This document shows positions 1 to 7,713 of a stretch of 64,000 nt of DNA, piece by piece. Every line of letters starts with the position of its first letter. The stretch's first letter is position 1. A model generated the notes under the pieces. The model ran no database searches. It had not been told where the DNA came from and saw nothing but the letters and a program-made list of their open reading frames with translations. Position numbers and translations under genes: made by a program. Source of the DNA: Eubacterium maltosivorans (GTDB lineage: Bacteria > Bacillota > Clostridia > Eubacteriales > Eubacteriaceae); the NCBI RefSeq assembly GCF_002441855.2, contig NZ_CP029487.1, positions 1,488,001 to 1,552,000 on the forward strand, read 5' to 3'.

Positions 1-952
1 CAAGGCCTTCATTACAGGCGCCAATCAAAATAATAGTGCCGCCTTTTCGTACTGCGTGTTTGGCATTGTCCAAAGCTTTTTGTGTTTGATATAAGTTAGC
101 ATCCTTTGGTGCACCGCCTTGTGATACAATGACAATATCTGCGCGTTCGGGAATCGTAATACGGTACATTTGATCAAGATAGATGCAGCCAGCTCGATGT
201 GCCTTGACCGCATCTCCCGCCACACAATAAACAATTTTTTTCTTTTCATCCAAAACCACGTTGACAATAAAATCAATACCGGCAATTTTCCCCGCTTCCT
301 CGATATCCTGACGCAATGGGTTGTCCGCTAGATTTCCTGAAAACGCCCTGTCATGAACCATCAACCGATGATTTTTCTGAATGGCCTCCAATGTAGAAAC
401 GCCTGGCATGAGTGCCTTGGCACCTCCAGAATAACCGGCAAAGTAATGAAATTCAATATTACCAAGACAGATTCTAAAATCCGCCTCCGCAACGGCCCGG
501 GTCACATCTACCGGCGTCCCATTTGCCGTTATGCCCATTCGAACAAAATCCTCCGAATCTGAGTCAACGCATTGCACCTCATTGTAGCAGCGTTCACCGA
601 CAAGACAGCGTTTTTCTTCTTCGGTCTGCCTGCGATGAGACCCCAGACCAAAAATAACTGTAATGTTTTCTGGCGAGACACCCGCTTCGTACAACGCATC
701 CAATATAACCGGCAAAATCTCATAGGAAGGCAAAGGCCGGGAAATATCGCTCGTAATGACCGCAACCCGCTGACCCGATGTAACCATATCCTGAAGTTTC
801 GCAGAGCCAACGGGGTGGTCTAATGCATAACGTACGGCTTCAGTACCTTTACGTATGTGCTTTACAGGATTCGCCTTTAATTCCGTCAGCAGATTTCTGT
901 CGGGTACATCCACAATCTGCACACTCTGACCATATCCAAATTCTAATTGCAT
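1..952 (-). CDS. LarA-like nickel-dependent racemase family protein (3' end outside window)
   Basis: The frame is open without interruption from an ATG at 952 to the left edge, giving about 317 residues; the C-terminal part lies outside the window. Family motifs seen are TSDISRPLP near residue 65, a GLGSHR segment, and FHYFAGYSGGAKALMPG near residue 175, matching the conserved His/Lys cofactor-binding regions of LarA. LarA enzymes use a nickel-pincer nucleotide to racemise or epimerise lactate and other 2-hydroxy acids; the substrate here is unknown. It is the last visible gene of a minus-strand operon, 57 bases after the C45-type hydrolase gene. A CobW-type metal GTPase in the same operon fits a metal-dependent enzyme. 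No larB, larC or larE is visible. Family confident, substrate not. Confidence 0.85.
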   Translation of the reverse strand, partial: MQLEFGYGQSVQIVDVPDRNLLTELKANPVKHIRKGTEAVRYALDHPVGSAKLQDMVTSGQRVAVITSDISRPLPSYEILPVILDALYEAGVSPENITVIFGLGSHRRQTEEEKRCLVGERCYNEVQCVDSDSEDFVRMGITANGTPVDVTRAVAEADFRICLGNIEFHYFAGYSGGAKALMPGVSTLEAIQKNHRLMVHDRAFSGNLADNPLRQDIEEAGKIAGIDFIVNVVLDEKKKIVYCVAGDAVKAHRAGCIYLDQMYRITIPERADIVIVSQGGAPKDANLYQTQKALDNAKHAVRKGGTIILIGACNEGL

Positions 953-1009
953 GAGGGCACCTCTTTGCATTCCACAGTATAAAGGCAGCTTTTCTCGCTG
1001 CCTGAACCA

Positions 1010-2101
1010 TTAAACTAAATCAATACGATACATCTCGTATTCGTTTTCGCAGGGATTTCCCTTACAGAAATAGATATCCCCGGTTGTTAGGTTAGCGATC
1101 ATTGAAAACACCGTTCCCATCTGCAGTCCGGGTTCTGTTTGAGGATCATTATGACGACAGATACTCGTCGGATATTCGACATGATCCCTGAGCGCCACCA
1201 TAATATCCTCAGGCGTGATATACTTTTCCTTTTTGCGTATGATTTTCTCCACACGGCCAAGGCGGATAAAACTGTCTGGAAGCTTATACTTACAGGTATC
1301 CTTTCTCGGGACGATGGGTAATCGCGGACTGATAAAATGATTTGTATGAACGAGGATACCGTCTTTGGGATAAAGCACGTCAAAGTCTTCGTTTTCGATT
1401 TCAAGGGCGATGCATTCGCCATTTTTATGCCCGATCATAAAGCTCGCACAACAGCCTAAAGGCATACGCGTTGCCGTACCAATGGCCTCTGCGATGGTTT
1501 TACAGTCCAGAATCCCACGCATGGCCATATGCAAGGGCAAGCCCGCAGGAGCCTGATCTGTGGATAATGCGTTTAAATATAGACAGATCCCAGCAGAATT
1601 AAAACCGGTTTTGCCGATAATCCCCGCTTCAGTTACCATGAAAATAGTCGGTTTTCCGTTTTTTTGTGTGATTTTCATCATGACCATTGACGACCGCTGG
1701 CTCGTCTTCCAGTCCCAATTATGCGCAAGAAATGCATTGCTGGAAATGCCAGCGTCTCTGCTAATGCCGATGGATGTGCAGCCCCCATCAACTTTGTCAA
1801 ATTCTTTTCCAACAAATACCAATTCGCTGCGGCAGTTCAGGGCCAGTATATCCTCGAAATCAAAGCCTGAACCGTCTGAAATGCCCTGCATTTCTTCAAT
1901 ATAATCAGGATTGTATTCTGTGATAACTGGAATAAATTGTCTGGACAGCTCTTTGGCCCTGTCCCAGCTCAGGTTCGAATAATCCATGAACATCGCCTTA
2001 TAACAGTCAATACTCCCCTGAATCTGCTGCTTGAAGTTTTCTCCTTCCTGGAAGCCAATTTCGTAAGGATTTCCTTCAATTTCAATATATGGAAAATTCA
2101 T
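1010..2101 (-). CDS. C45-family autoproteolytic acyltransferase/hydrolase
   Basis: A 363-residue protein of the Ntn-hydrolase fold resembling acyl-CoA:6-aminopenicillanate acyltransferase (peptidase C45). The family matures by self-cleavage before a nucleophilic Cys; here GGCTSIG places it at Cys108, followed by AHNWDW near residues 126-131, typical of the family. Length matches uncleaved precursors. Known members hydrolyse or transfer acyl groups on amide bonds of beta-lactams and N-acyl compounds; the substrate here is not known. It lies 26 bases downstream of the DUF1097 gene and before the LarA-like gene, so it probably makes or releases an acid or amine used by the same pathway. No signal peptide is seen, so it should be cytoplasmic. 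Confidence 0.8.
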   Translation of the reverse strand: MNFPYIEIEGNPYEIGFQEGENFKQQIQGSIDCYKAMFMDYSNLSWDRAKELSRQFIPVITEYNPDYIEEMQGISDGSGFDFEDILALNCRSELVFVGKEFDKVDGGCTSIGISRDAGISSNAFLAHNWDWKTSQRSSMVMMKITQKNGKPTIFMVTEAGIIGKTGFNSAGICLYLNALSTDQAPAGLPLHMAMRGILDCKTIAEAIGTATRMPLGCCASFMIGHKNGECIALEIENEDFDVLYPKDGILVHTNHFISPRLPIVPRKDTCKYKLPDSFIRLGRVEKIIRKKEKYITPEDIMVALRDHVEYPTSICRHNDPQTEPGLQMGTVFSMIANLTTGDIYFCKGNPCENEYEMYRIDLV

Positions 2102-2127
2102 ATTATTTCTCCTATCAAAATAATTTG

Positions 2128-2676
2128 TTACGCACCTTTCTTTTCCTGATTGTCACGTCTTGTTTCAAACCAAGTCCTAAAGGCAATTGTCATCCAACCA
2201 AAGAACAAACCAAGCGTCAGATATATCATCTCCGTGATGAACATGCCGCTTAACGTGGCGTTCGGTACATAAGACATCGTCACGAAATAGGCACCCGCCG
2301 CGATATATACCGCCGGAACATAGTTACATGGAAACGGCGCAAGTTCGAGGTAGAACAACAGCCAGGCAATAATTAGAATCGCAACAGGTGTGGCGAAAAT
2401 TCCCAAAGCACCGAAAACGCCGCCTAACTTCATGATTATAATTGACGCAATAATACCGATGATAAATCCAAAAAAGCATCGAATGCCATCCCTGATTGTA
2501 CATCCAGCCATAAAATAGGTTGCCCAGGCTAAAAATGATATACACGAAAATCCCACATTAGCAGCTGGCGGCAGAGCGCCCTGTAAGTAAATGTCAATGA
2601 TTTGAATAACACAAGCCTGCAAACCGACAAATAAGGCCACTGGTGTGTGCCTTTTTAATTTTTCACCCATAGTCAT
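2128..2676 (-). CDS. DUF1097 family membrane protein
   Basis: A 182-residue, very hydrophobic protein with about five or six membrane segments, resembling the DUF1097 (YcdZ-like) family of inner-membrane proteins. Typical traits are a glycine- and isoleucine-rich core and a short charged C-terminus. The family has no established function; transport or channel activity is often guessed. It sits between the CobW GTPase gene (45 bases upstream) and the C45-type hydrolase gene (26 bases downstream) in the same minus-strand operon, so it may move the operon's substrate or product across the membrane. The start at 2676 has an alternative in-frame ATG two codons later. Confidence 0.7.
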   Translation of the reverse strand: MTMGEKLKRHTPVALFVGLQACVIQIIDIYLQGALPPAANVGFSCISFLAWATYFMAGCTIRDGIRCFFGFIIGIIASIIIMKLGGVFGALGIFATPVAILIIAWLLFYLELAPFPCNYVPAVYIAAGAYFVTMSYVPNATLSGMFITEMIYLTLGLFFGWMTIAFRTWFETRRDNQEKKGA

Positions 2677-2721
2677 AATATCACCTCTTAAATTCTTTAA
2701 ATTTTTATGATGTAAGGGGGA

Positions 2722-3786
2722 TTATTGATCCAGAACTGCCAAAAAATGATTCAATGATTTTCTGACTGTTTCCGGCTTAATACCTTGTACAATAAAAACC
2801 AGCCGCGAAGAATGATCTTCGTTAGGCCATTCATCCAGATGCGACGGCGGTGTAATATGGCTCTGTACTGTGTTAATGACAACAGGGCCAAATGCCCCAG
2901 GAACATTCAAGAGTCCCTTAATTCGCAATATCTCATTGCCATGCCGGTGGAGCAATGCAGACAGCCAAATGCCAAATGCCGTCCAGTTCAGCGGTTCTTC
3001 GGTTCTGAAAGAGAAAGTTTGTATATCATTTTTATCATGGTGATAATGGTCTCCATGATAATGATGAACCTCACCATCTTCACCTTCATGATGATGGTGC
3101 TCATCTTCTTCATCGATTTTTGCCATCTCTGACAGCCAGTGCTGCACCTCATCAGATTTAGTCAGCGGATCGAATGGGTCAATGTCAAAAAGCTGGGTCC
3201 AAAGAGATTCGGTACTGTTTGCATCCAGAATCATCGCAGTTGGATTGACCTTGTGAATCATTTCTTTTGTCTGGGTTATCTGCTCCGGCGCCGCGATATC
3301 TGTTTTCGTCAGTACAAGTCGATCTGCGATACCTGCCTGACGCAGGCTCTCTTCATGGGTTTTGAGTTGTTCGGCGCCAAATATGGCATCAATGGTTGTA
3401 ATAATATTAGCCAGCCGTGTATGACGGCGTAACAGCGGATCTGCATCCAGGGTCATGGCAATGGGGGTGGGATCAGCCAATCCGGTCGTTTCTACAACTA
3501 CACGGTTAAAGGGCTTAATCTTTCCCATATCTTTGTTGTCAATGAGCTCTCTTAGCCCTGTTTGAAGATCCTGCCGCATGGTACAGCAAACACATCCGTT
3601 TTTTAAAACGACCATACTCTCTGTAACCTTCTGCACAAAGAGATTATCCAGCGCAATTTCACCCAGCTCGTTCATAATGACCGCAACGCCGTCACCGCCC
3701 TCGCACTCAAGCAAACGCTGTAATAATGTTGTTTTTCCACTTCCCAAAAATCCTGTCAAAACCGTTACGGGTATTCTTTCTGCCAT
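2722..3786 (-). CDS. CobW/G3E-family GTP-binding metallochaperone
   Basis: A 354-residue GTPase of the COG0523 (CobW/YjiA) subgroup. Walker A GFLGSGKTT is at residues 12-20, the family metal-binding motif CVCC at 65-68, ETTGLADP near 99-106 and the guanine-specificity motif TKTD at 160-163. A histidine-rich stretch (about residues 230-250) separates the GTPase domain from the C-terminal CobW_C domain. The family inserts metals (Co, Zn, possibly Ni or Fe) into client proteins. In this operon plausible clients are the deacetylase-like protein and the LarA-like racemase. It overlaps no neighbour and is followed by DUF1097 and preceded by the small Cys protein gene. Family assignment is secure; metal and client are inference. 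Confidence 0.9.
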   Translation of the reverse strand: MAERIPVTVLTGFLGSGKTTLLQRLLECEGGDGVAVIMNELGEIALDNLFVQKVTESMVVLKNGCVCCTMRQDLQTGLRELIDNKDMGKIKPFNRVVVETTGLADPTPIAMTLDADPLLRRHTRLANIITTIDAIFGAEQLKTHEESLRQAGIADRLVLTKTDIAAPEQITQTKEMIHKVNPTAMILDANSTESLWTQLFDIDPFDPLTKSDEVQHWLSEMAKIDEEDEHHHHEGEDGEVHHYHGDHYHHDKNDIQTFSFRTEEPLNWTAFGIWLSALLHRHGNEILRIKGLLNVPGAFGPVVINTVQSHITPPSHLDEWPNEDHSSRLVFIVQGIKPETVRKSLNHFLAVLDQ

Positions 3787-3805
3787 ATCTGCTTACCTCA
3801 CTTAT

Positions 3806-4123
3806 CTAAAATCCAATGGCGTCAAGGTATTCTTCATCAAGCGGATCGACTTGTCGAAGTCCAATCATATCAGCCATAACCCAAACATGCGCTAAATCAT
3901 CGGCGATTTTCGTTTGTCCGGTTGGCCCCTTTATTACCAGTTTTGTATCAAAATCACAGAGTTTCGCCCGACTTGGCTTCAATAAAATATTGATCATTCC
4001 AATCAGTTTCTGCCGCTCTGCCTTTCGTGTTGTTGTCCCTTCCTCAGAGCCAATGCCTTCGGGATTTCCCGCGCGTTCAAGCCAGTCCGCTCCGCCGTTT
4101 AAAACACCACAAGCTGCACACAT
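3806..4123 (-). CDS. Small hypothetical protein with N-terminal CxxC
   Basis: A protein of about 105 residues that I do not recognise. It begins MCAACGVL, so a CxxC pair sits at the extreme N-terminus, followed by an acidic/glycine-rich stretch, a basic helix and a C-terminal acidic tail. A longer frame reaches 4159, but the ATG at 4123 has an AAGGAGG ribosome site at 4131-4137 and is the better start. It lies 19 bases upstream of the CobW GTPase gene and 115 bases downstream of the deacetylase-like gene. The CxxC pair and the CobW neighbour suggest a metal-binding partner or client, but this is inference only. Confidence 0.65.
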   Translation of the reverse strand: MCAACGVLNGGADWLERAGNPEGIGSEEGTTTRKAERQKLIGMINILLKPSRAKLCDFDTKLVIKGPTGQTKIADDLAHVWVMADMIGLRQVDPLDEEYLDAIGF

Positions 4124-4141
4124 AATGATCCTCCTTAACAA

Positions 4142-4180
4142 ACGCTTCCGGCAGTTCAAAAGGCACTGCCGGGAGCGTTG
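4142..4180. other. Intra-operon hairpin
   Basis: An imperfect inverted repeat with arms AACGCTTCCGGCAG and CTGCCGGGAGCGTT around an 11-base loop lies between the deacetylase-like gene and the small Cys-protein gene. On the minus strand it is not followed by a T run, so it is more likely an mRNA-processing or stability hairpin than a terminator. It could split expression of the upstream and downstream halves of the operon. Confidence 0.55.
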
Positions 4181-4238
4181 CGATCGTTTTATATATTAAT
4201 CTAAATTATAATGATAGGGATAGCGATACTTTTGCGAA

Positions 4239-5186
4239 TCAATAACACGCTTCATGCAGTCCACTTTCCGGACCGACTTCAATCTTAGATCCGAAAGGCG
4301 CCCTCTTACGGAAATCATCCGCTACCTCTTGCATTGTAACGAAGGAAACACCTTCATGATTCTGCATATGGGTGATCAGGCGTTCAAGCATCATCAGGCC
4401 GTGTGGATTGATGCCGCACGCGTCTGGATGACAGCAAATTGGAATAACCGCATAGTCATGATGACGGTAGACCCAATCAAACTGATCCTGCCAGATTTCA
4501 CCAAGCTGACGGCCGGTCAGCCAGCCAGCGCTGTTGGCAGAAGCTTTAACAAAAAGAAACGGCGGTGCGTCATCCAGATGCCAGCTGGCAGGGATTTCTA
4601 CCAGATCAACGGCTTTTCCTGGCTTCCAGGGCTTCATCCAATCCGCAGCGTCCCCATTGTAATTGATCTTTGTCCAGCTGTCGCCAACACGGCAATAGTA
4701 CGGGTGATAGTCATCTTCCATTAAACTGGAGTCGTAATTAATACCGCGTTCAAACAACAATTCAACCGTATTCGGGCTTAATTCCCACCAAGGCGCCATA
4801 TAACCCTGCGGTTTTTTTCCCGATATTTTTTCAACGGTACTGATTGTTCTGTCAAGAACATCTGCTTCCTGCTGGCGTGTCATAGCGATTGGGTTTTCAT
4901 GGCAGTAACCATGAATTCCAATTTCATGGCCTCGGGTTGCAACGGCATCACATATCATTTCTGCCGCCTTTGGAAAGCTTTCCATTGAGTGTCCTGTAAC
5001 ACCCCAAGTTACAGGAATATTAAAACGATTGAATAAATCTAACAGACGTGGCACACCGCGTTTTGCACCATGTACACCTCTGGAAATATCGCAGGGCGAA
5101 TCTTCACCGCCAAACGAACCGATCCACAAAGATACTGCGTCAAAATGTGGATTAATACATACCTTAATGTCTTTTTTGGTACTCAT
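4239..5186 (-). CDS. Polysaccharide deacetylase / PuuE-allantoinase-like hydrolase
   Basis: A 315-residue cytoplasmic protein of the NodB-homology carbohydrate esterase superfamily, closest in layout to the PuuE/allantoinase-like branch, which works on small amide compounds rather than polymers. It shows NPHFDAVS near residue 13, the HxxxH metal pair in GIHGYCHENP near 92-101, and a downstream GYMAPWW segment. No signal peptide is present, arguing against peptidoglycan as substrate. The start at 5186 has an AAAGGAGG site. It lies between the serine hydrolase and the small Cys protein in the operon. Likely role: metal-dependent hydrolysis of an amide or cyclic amide. Substrate not determined. 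Confidence 0.75.
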   Translation of the reverse strand: MSTKKDIKVCINPHFDAVSLWIGSFGGEDSPCDISRGVHGAKRGVPRLLDLFNRFNIPVTWGVTGHSMESFPKAAEMICDAVATRGHEIGIHGYCHENPIAMTRQQEADVLDRTISTVEKISGKKPQGYMAPWWELSPNTVELLFERGINYDSSLMEDDYHPYYCRVGDSWTKINYNGDAADWMKPWKPGKAVDLVEIPASWHLDDAPPFLFVKASANSAGWLTGRQLGEIWQDQFDWVYRHHDYAVIPICCHPDACGINPHGLMMLERLITHMQNHEGVSFVTMQEVADDFRKRAPFGSKIEVGPESGLHEACY

Positions 5187-5271
5187 TGAAAAATACCTCC
5201 TTTAAATTTTTATTTTAAATTGAGAAATTTAAAATCGTAACTTAGTTTTTTATGAAACTGTATCCATCCGC

Positions 5272-6219
5272 TTAAATCTGCGAAACCAAATCATCCCAAA
5301 TAACTTTACGCAGCGGAGAGGTTTCATAAGCGCCGTTGGATCCGCCATCTGTTTTTTCCAATGAAATAACGGATACAACAGCGTTTTTTTTCGGCAAAAC
5401 GACACAATATTGCCCGAATATCCCCCACATATAGGCAGCATCGTTTACACTGTCTATCCACATCTGGTAACCATAACCTGCGCCCACCGGAGGATCAGAT
5501 GGAATAAACTCGCCTGTATCCAGGCCGAACGGTGTCATCATTTCCCTAACATATTTTTCGGACACAATGCGTTTGCCATTGTATTCGCCACCATTAGCTA
5601 AAAGCTGGCCAAATTGTCCCATCTCGTCAATATTGATTTGCAGCGCGTTCGCGGCGATTGTGTGTCCCTTTGGGCAGCTCGTCCATTCTACATTATTGAT
5701 GCCAATCGGTTCAAACAAACGGTACCGCAGATATTCACGTATGTTTTGCCCGCTTTTTTTCTCTATCAGACAGCCTAAAATATACGGGTTAACATTATTG
5801 TACAGAAATGTTGTTCCCGGTTTGTTATCAAATTTACCCCGGGTGTAAAAATAGCGAACCCAATCCTGTTCATGTTTTCTTTCATAACCGTCACGCCAAA
5901 TCATTGTTTCGCTGAGGCCCGAAGTCATGGTAAGCAGATCGCGCACCGTGATGCTGAGCGCATTTTCATTAGTGACGTCAAAATTAGCTTCCGGAAAGCT
6001 GTTTGCTACACACTCATCCATCGTAATCAAACCTTCTTCAAGGGCAATTCCAGCAGCAACACCCACATATGTCTTGGCCACTGAATAGGTTTCGAATCTT
6101 GGCTTGGCAGAAAAACGTGTCCACTCATCTACAACTACATTATCTTTTCGAATCTGAGCTCCGATGATAAAAAAATCATTTTTTTCTACATCTTCCATAA
6201 ATTTTCTAATTAATGTCAT
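5272..6219 (-). CDS. Serine hydrolase, class C beta-lactamase-like
   Basis: A 315-residue protein of the beta-lactamase/transpeptidase-like superfamily (PF00144). The SxxK motif is S46-V-A-K49 and the class-C YxN motif is Y140-N141-N142. No export signal or membrane anchor is visible, so this is probably a cytoplasmic esterase or amidase rather than a penicillin-binding protein. It is the second gene of the minus-strand operon, 22 bases after the PQ-loop protein gene. Together with the C45-type hydrolase and the deacetylase-like protein it gives three different amide/ester hydrolase folds in one operon, suggesting stepwise breakdown of a substrate with several acyl bonds. Confidence 0.85.
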   Translation of the reverse strand: MTLIRKFMEDVEKNDFFIIGAQIRKDNVVVDEWTRFSAKPRFETYSVAKTYVGVAAGIALEEGLITMDECVANSFPEANFDVTNENALSITVRDLLTMTSGLSETMIWRDGYERKHEQDWVRYFYTRGKFDNKPGTTFLYNNVNPYILGCLIEKKSGQNIREYLRYRLFEPIGINNVEWTSCPKGHTIAANALQINIDEMGQFGQLLANGGEYNGKRIVSEKYVREMMTPFGLDTGEFIPSDPPVGAGYGYQMWIDSVNDAAYMWGIFGQYCVVLPKKNAVVSVISLEKTDGGSNGAYETSPLRKVIWDDLVSQI

Positions 6220-6241
6220 CTTTCCGACTCCTTTAATATTA

Positions 6242-6520
6242 TTAACTTATACCGTTTCGCTTGTCCTTCTGTCTGTTAATAAAATAAATAATAATATTCG
6301 CAGCAACTACGACGAGGTTCAGAATATAAAAGAATAGAACATAGTTGATATTATCGTGTAAAATTTTTGCTCCAATACCACACACATAGCCAAATTCAAT
6401 CAAACACAGAAAAACCAAACTCGTTCCTTTCGCCGTGCCAGTCTGCAACGCCTTCTTCAAATTAATTGGCCAGGAGGCCCCAAAACAAATCAACATCAGC
6501 ATCTCCAAAACATTGGCCAT
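6242..6520 (-). CDS. PQ-loop / SemiSWEET-like small membrane protein
   Basis: A protein of about 92 residues with three hydrophobic segments and a conserved proline near residue 18 (SWPINL), the pattern of a single PQ-loop (SemiSWEET-type) triple-helix bundle. Such proteins act as dimers to pass sugars or other small solutes. A longer frame starts at 6550, but the ATG at 6520 has an AAGGAG site seven bases upstream and is preferred. It is the first gene of the minus-strand operon and is probably the uptake or export component. Family assignment rests on fold pattern and motif, not on close sequence recognition. Confidence 0.7.
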   Translation of the reverse strand: MANVLEMLMLICFGASWPINLKKALQTGTAKGTSLVFLCLIEFGYVCGIGAKILHDNINYVLFFYILNLVVVAANIIIYFINRQKDKRNGIS

Positions 6521-6574
6521 CAACGTCTCCTTTCTCCACTTATCAATCACTATTTGATTTGATCACTTGTTCAC

Positions 6575-6586
6575 TATGTGTACATA
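6575..6586. promoter_or_regulatory. Possible GntR operator
   Basis: TATGTGTACATA is a nearly perfect 12-base palindrome overlapping the -10 box of the minus-strand operon promoter. Its place and its neighbour, a FadR-type GntR regulator transcribed the other way, make it a candidate operator. This is inference from position and symmetry only. Confidence 0.4.
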
Positions 6587-6612
6587 ATATCGTCTGCGAT
6601 TACATTTGTCAA
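6584..6612 (-). promoter_or_regulatory. Sigma-A promoter of the hydrolase/LarA operon
   Basis: On the minus strand TTGACA (6607-6612) is followed after exactly 17 bases by TATTAT (6584-6589). This is near consensus and correctly placed ahead of the first gene of the operon at 6520. An imperfect palindrome overlaps its downstream edge. Confidence 0.75.
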
Positions 6613-6697
6613 TTGTTTTTTGAAAACTGAAATTTATTGAAAACAATTTCTGTTTCATTTATTTTCAACCTAATCTTTATCGATATGTTTTTTGCCC

Positions 6698-6727
6698 TTG
6701 ACGTATAAAATGGATTAAGTGTATTAT
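6698..6727 (+). promoter_or_regulatory. Promoter of the GntR regulator gene
   Basis: TTGACG (6698-6703) and TATTAT (6722-6727) are spaced by 18 bases, ahead of the regulator start at 6759. It is divergent from the operon promoter about 90 bases away. Confidence 0.6.
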
Positions 6728-6758
6728 ATTAATAGTAATATGAGAATTGAGGCAGCGT

Positions 6759-7496
6759 ATGGTTAAAAAGGATTTAAAAATCAGAAAAATGTCCGCGCCG
6801 GATCTGGTGTGTGAGGAAATAAAGTCTTCTATATTAAGAGGTGTTTGGGAGGAAAATGAAAAGATTCCTTCTGAGGGAGAATTAGCAGAGTTATTTGGCG
6901 TCAATCGCTTTACAGTGCGCATGGCGCTGCAAAAATTAAATACTCTGGGAATCCTGGAAACCCGCGTAGGCGATGGCTCCTATGTTTGCTCTTTTGATTT
7001 TGACAAGCATATGCAGTCTATTTCTGAATTATATATGACAAATGAATTACTTGAGGATGTTGCTGAATTTCGTTCAATTATCGAAGTAGAGTGTTTTCGG
7101 TTGGCAGTTCTTCGCGCAACAGAAGAAGATTTAGAATTATTGAAGGAATGCTGTGAAAACTTTGAGCGTGATATTACCGATTACGTCAACGCCTCTGAGG
7201 ATTCAAAAAACCGGGGTGTTCTGTTCCAAAAGTTTAATGACAGCGATGTGGAACTCCATTCTCAGATTAGTTCCATGTCCCATAATGATCTGCTGAGTTA
7301 TTCTTTTTCAATCGCTAAGGAGCCAATTCGGGAACATATGATGACGATCGGCCACGAAAGGGTGAAAAATTTAAAACCTGGTGACGCCATCTACAGCGCA
7401 GAGGATCACTGGAAATTATACTATACTATCCGCGACAAAGATTTCGAAGCAGGACGCGAAGTGCTTCTTAATATGATAAACCGAACATCTTCTTAA
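6759..7496 (+). CDS. GntR-family transcriptional regulator, FadR-type (FCD domain)
   Basis: About 245 residues: an N-terminal winged helix (roughly residues 10-75, with the GntR signature around IPSEGELAELFGVNRFTVR) and an all-helical C-terminal FCD-like ligand domain with His residues that could bind a metal. A frame extension to a TTG at 6747 exists, but the ATG at 6759 has a GAGG site six bases upstream. It is divergent from the minus-strand hydrolase/LarA operon and is the probable local repressor, responding to a pathway intermediate, often a carboxylate in this subfamily. Regulator class confident, ligand unknown. Confidence 0.9.
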   Translation: MVKKDLKIRKMSAPDLVCEEIKSSILRGVWEENEKIPSEGELAELFGVNRFTVRMALQKLNTLGILETRVGDGSYVCSFDFDKHMQSISELYMTNELLEDVAEFRSIIEVECFRLAVLRATEEDLELLKECCENFERDITDYVNASEDSKNRGVLFQKFNDSDVELHSQISSMSHNDLLSYSFSIAKEPIREHMMTIGHERVKNLKPGDAIYSAEDHWKLYYTIRDKDFEAGREVLLNMINRTSS

Positions 7497-7499
7497 AAC

Positions 7500-7545
7500 C
7501 AAAAAGCCAAAAGCAGAAACCTTAACTTCTGACTTTTCTTTTAAG
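7500..7545 (+). terminator. Likely terminator of the GntR gene
   Basis: AAAAGCAGAA and TTCTGACTTTT pair around a short loop just after the regulator stop codon, followed by a T-rich stretch. The stem has one bulge, so strength is moderate. Confidence 0.5.
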
Positions 7546-7593
7546 AATTTATTTTACTCATGAATTAATCGTCATCTGAAAAATACATTATCA

Positions 7594-7636
7594 AAAATCG
7601 CCTTGCATGATAAATTTAATTCTGCAAGGCGATTTT
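7594..7636. terminator. Bidirectional terminator hairpin
   Basis: Arms AAAATCGCCTTGCA and TGCAAGGCGATTTT are perfectly complementary with a 15-base loop. The A/T ends give a T run on either strand, so it can stop both the GntR gene and the convergent proline-racemase-family gene. Confidence 0.75.
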
Positions 7637-7713
7637 ATTAATCCATCTAATAATCTTATTGATTTTACAAAGTGCAGAGCAGCGTATTGATCCGCATATT
7701 TTCTGGAAAAACG

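Noticed and set aside
1-810. Two short minus-strand frames in the first 810 bases suggesting a broken racemase gene
   Set aside because: Reading the reverse complement codon by codon from the ATG at 952 gives one uninterrupted frame to the left edge; the short frames are in the other phases.
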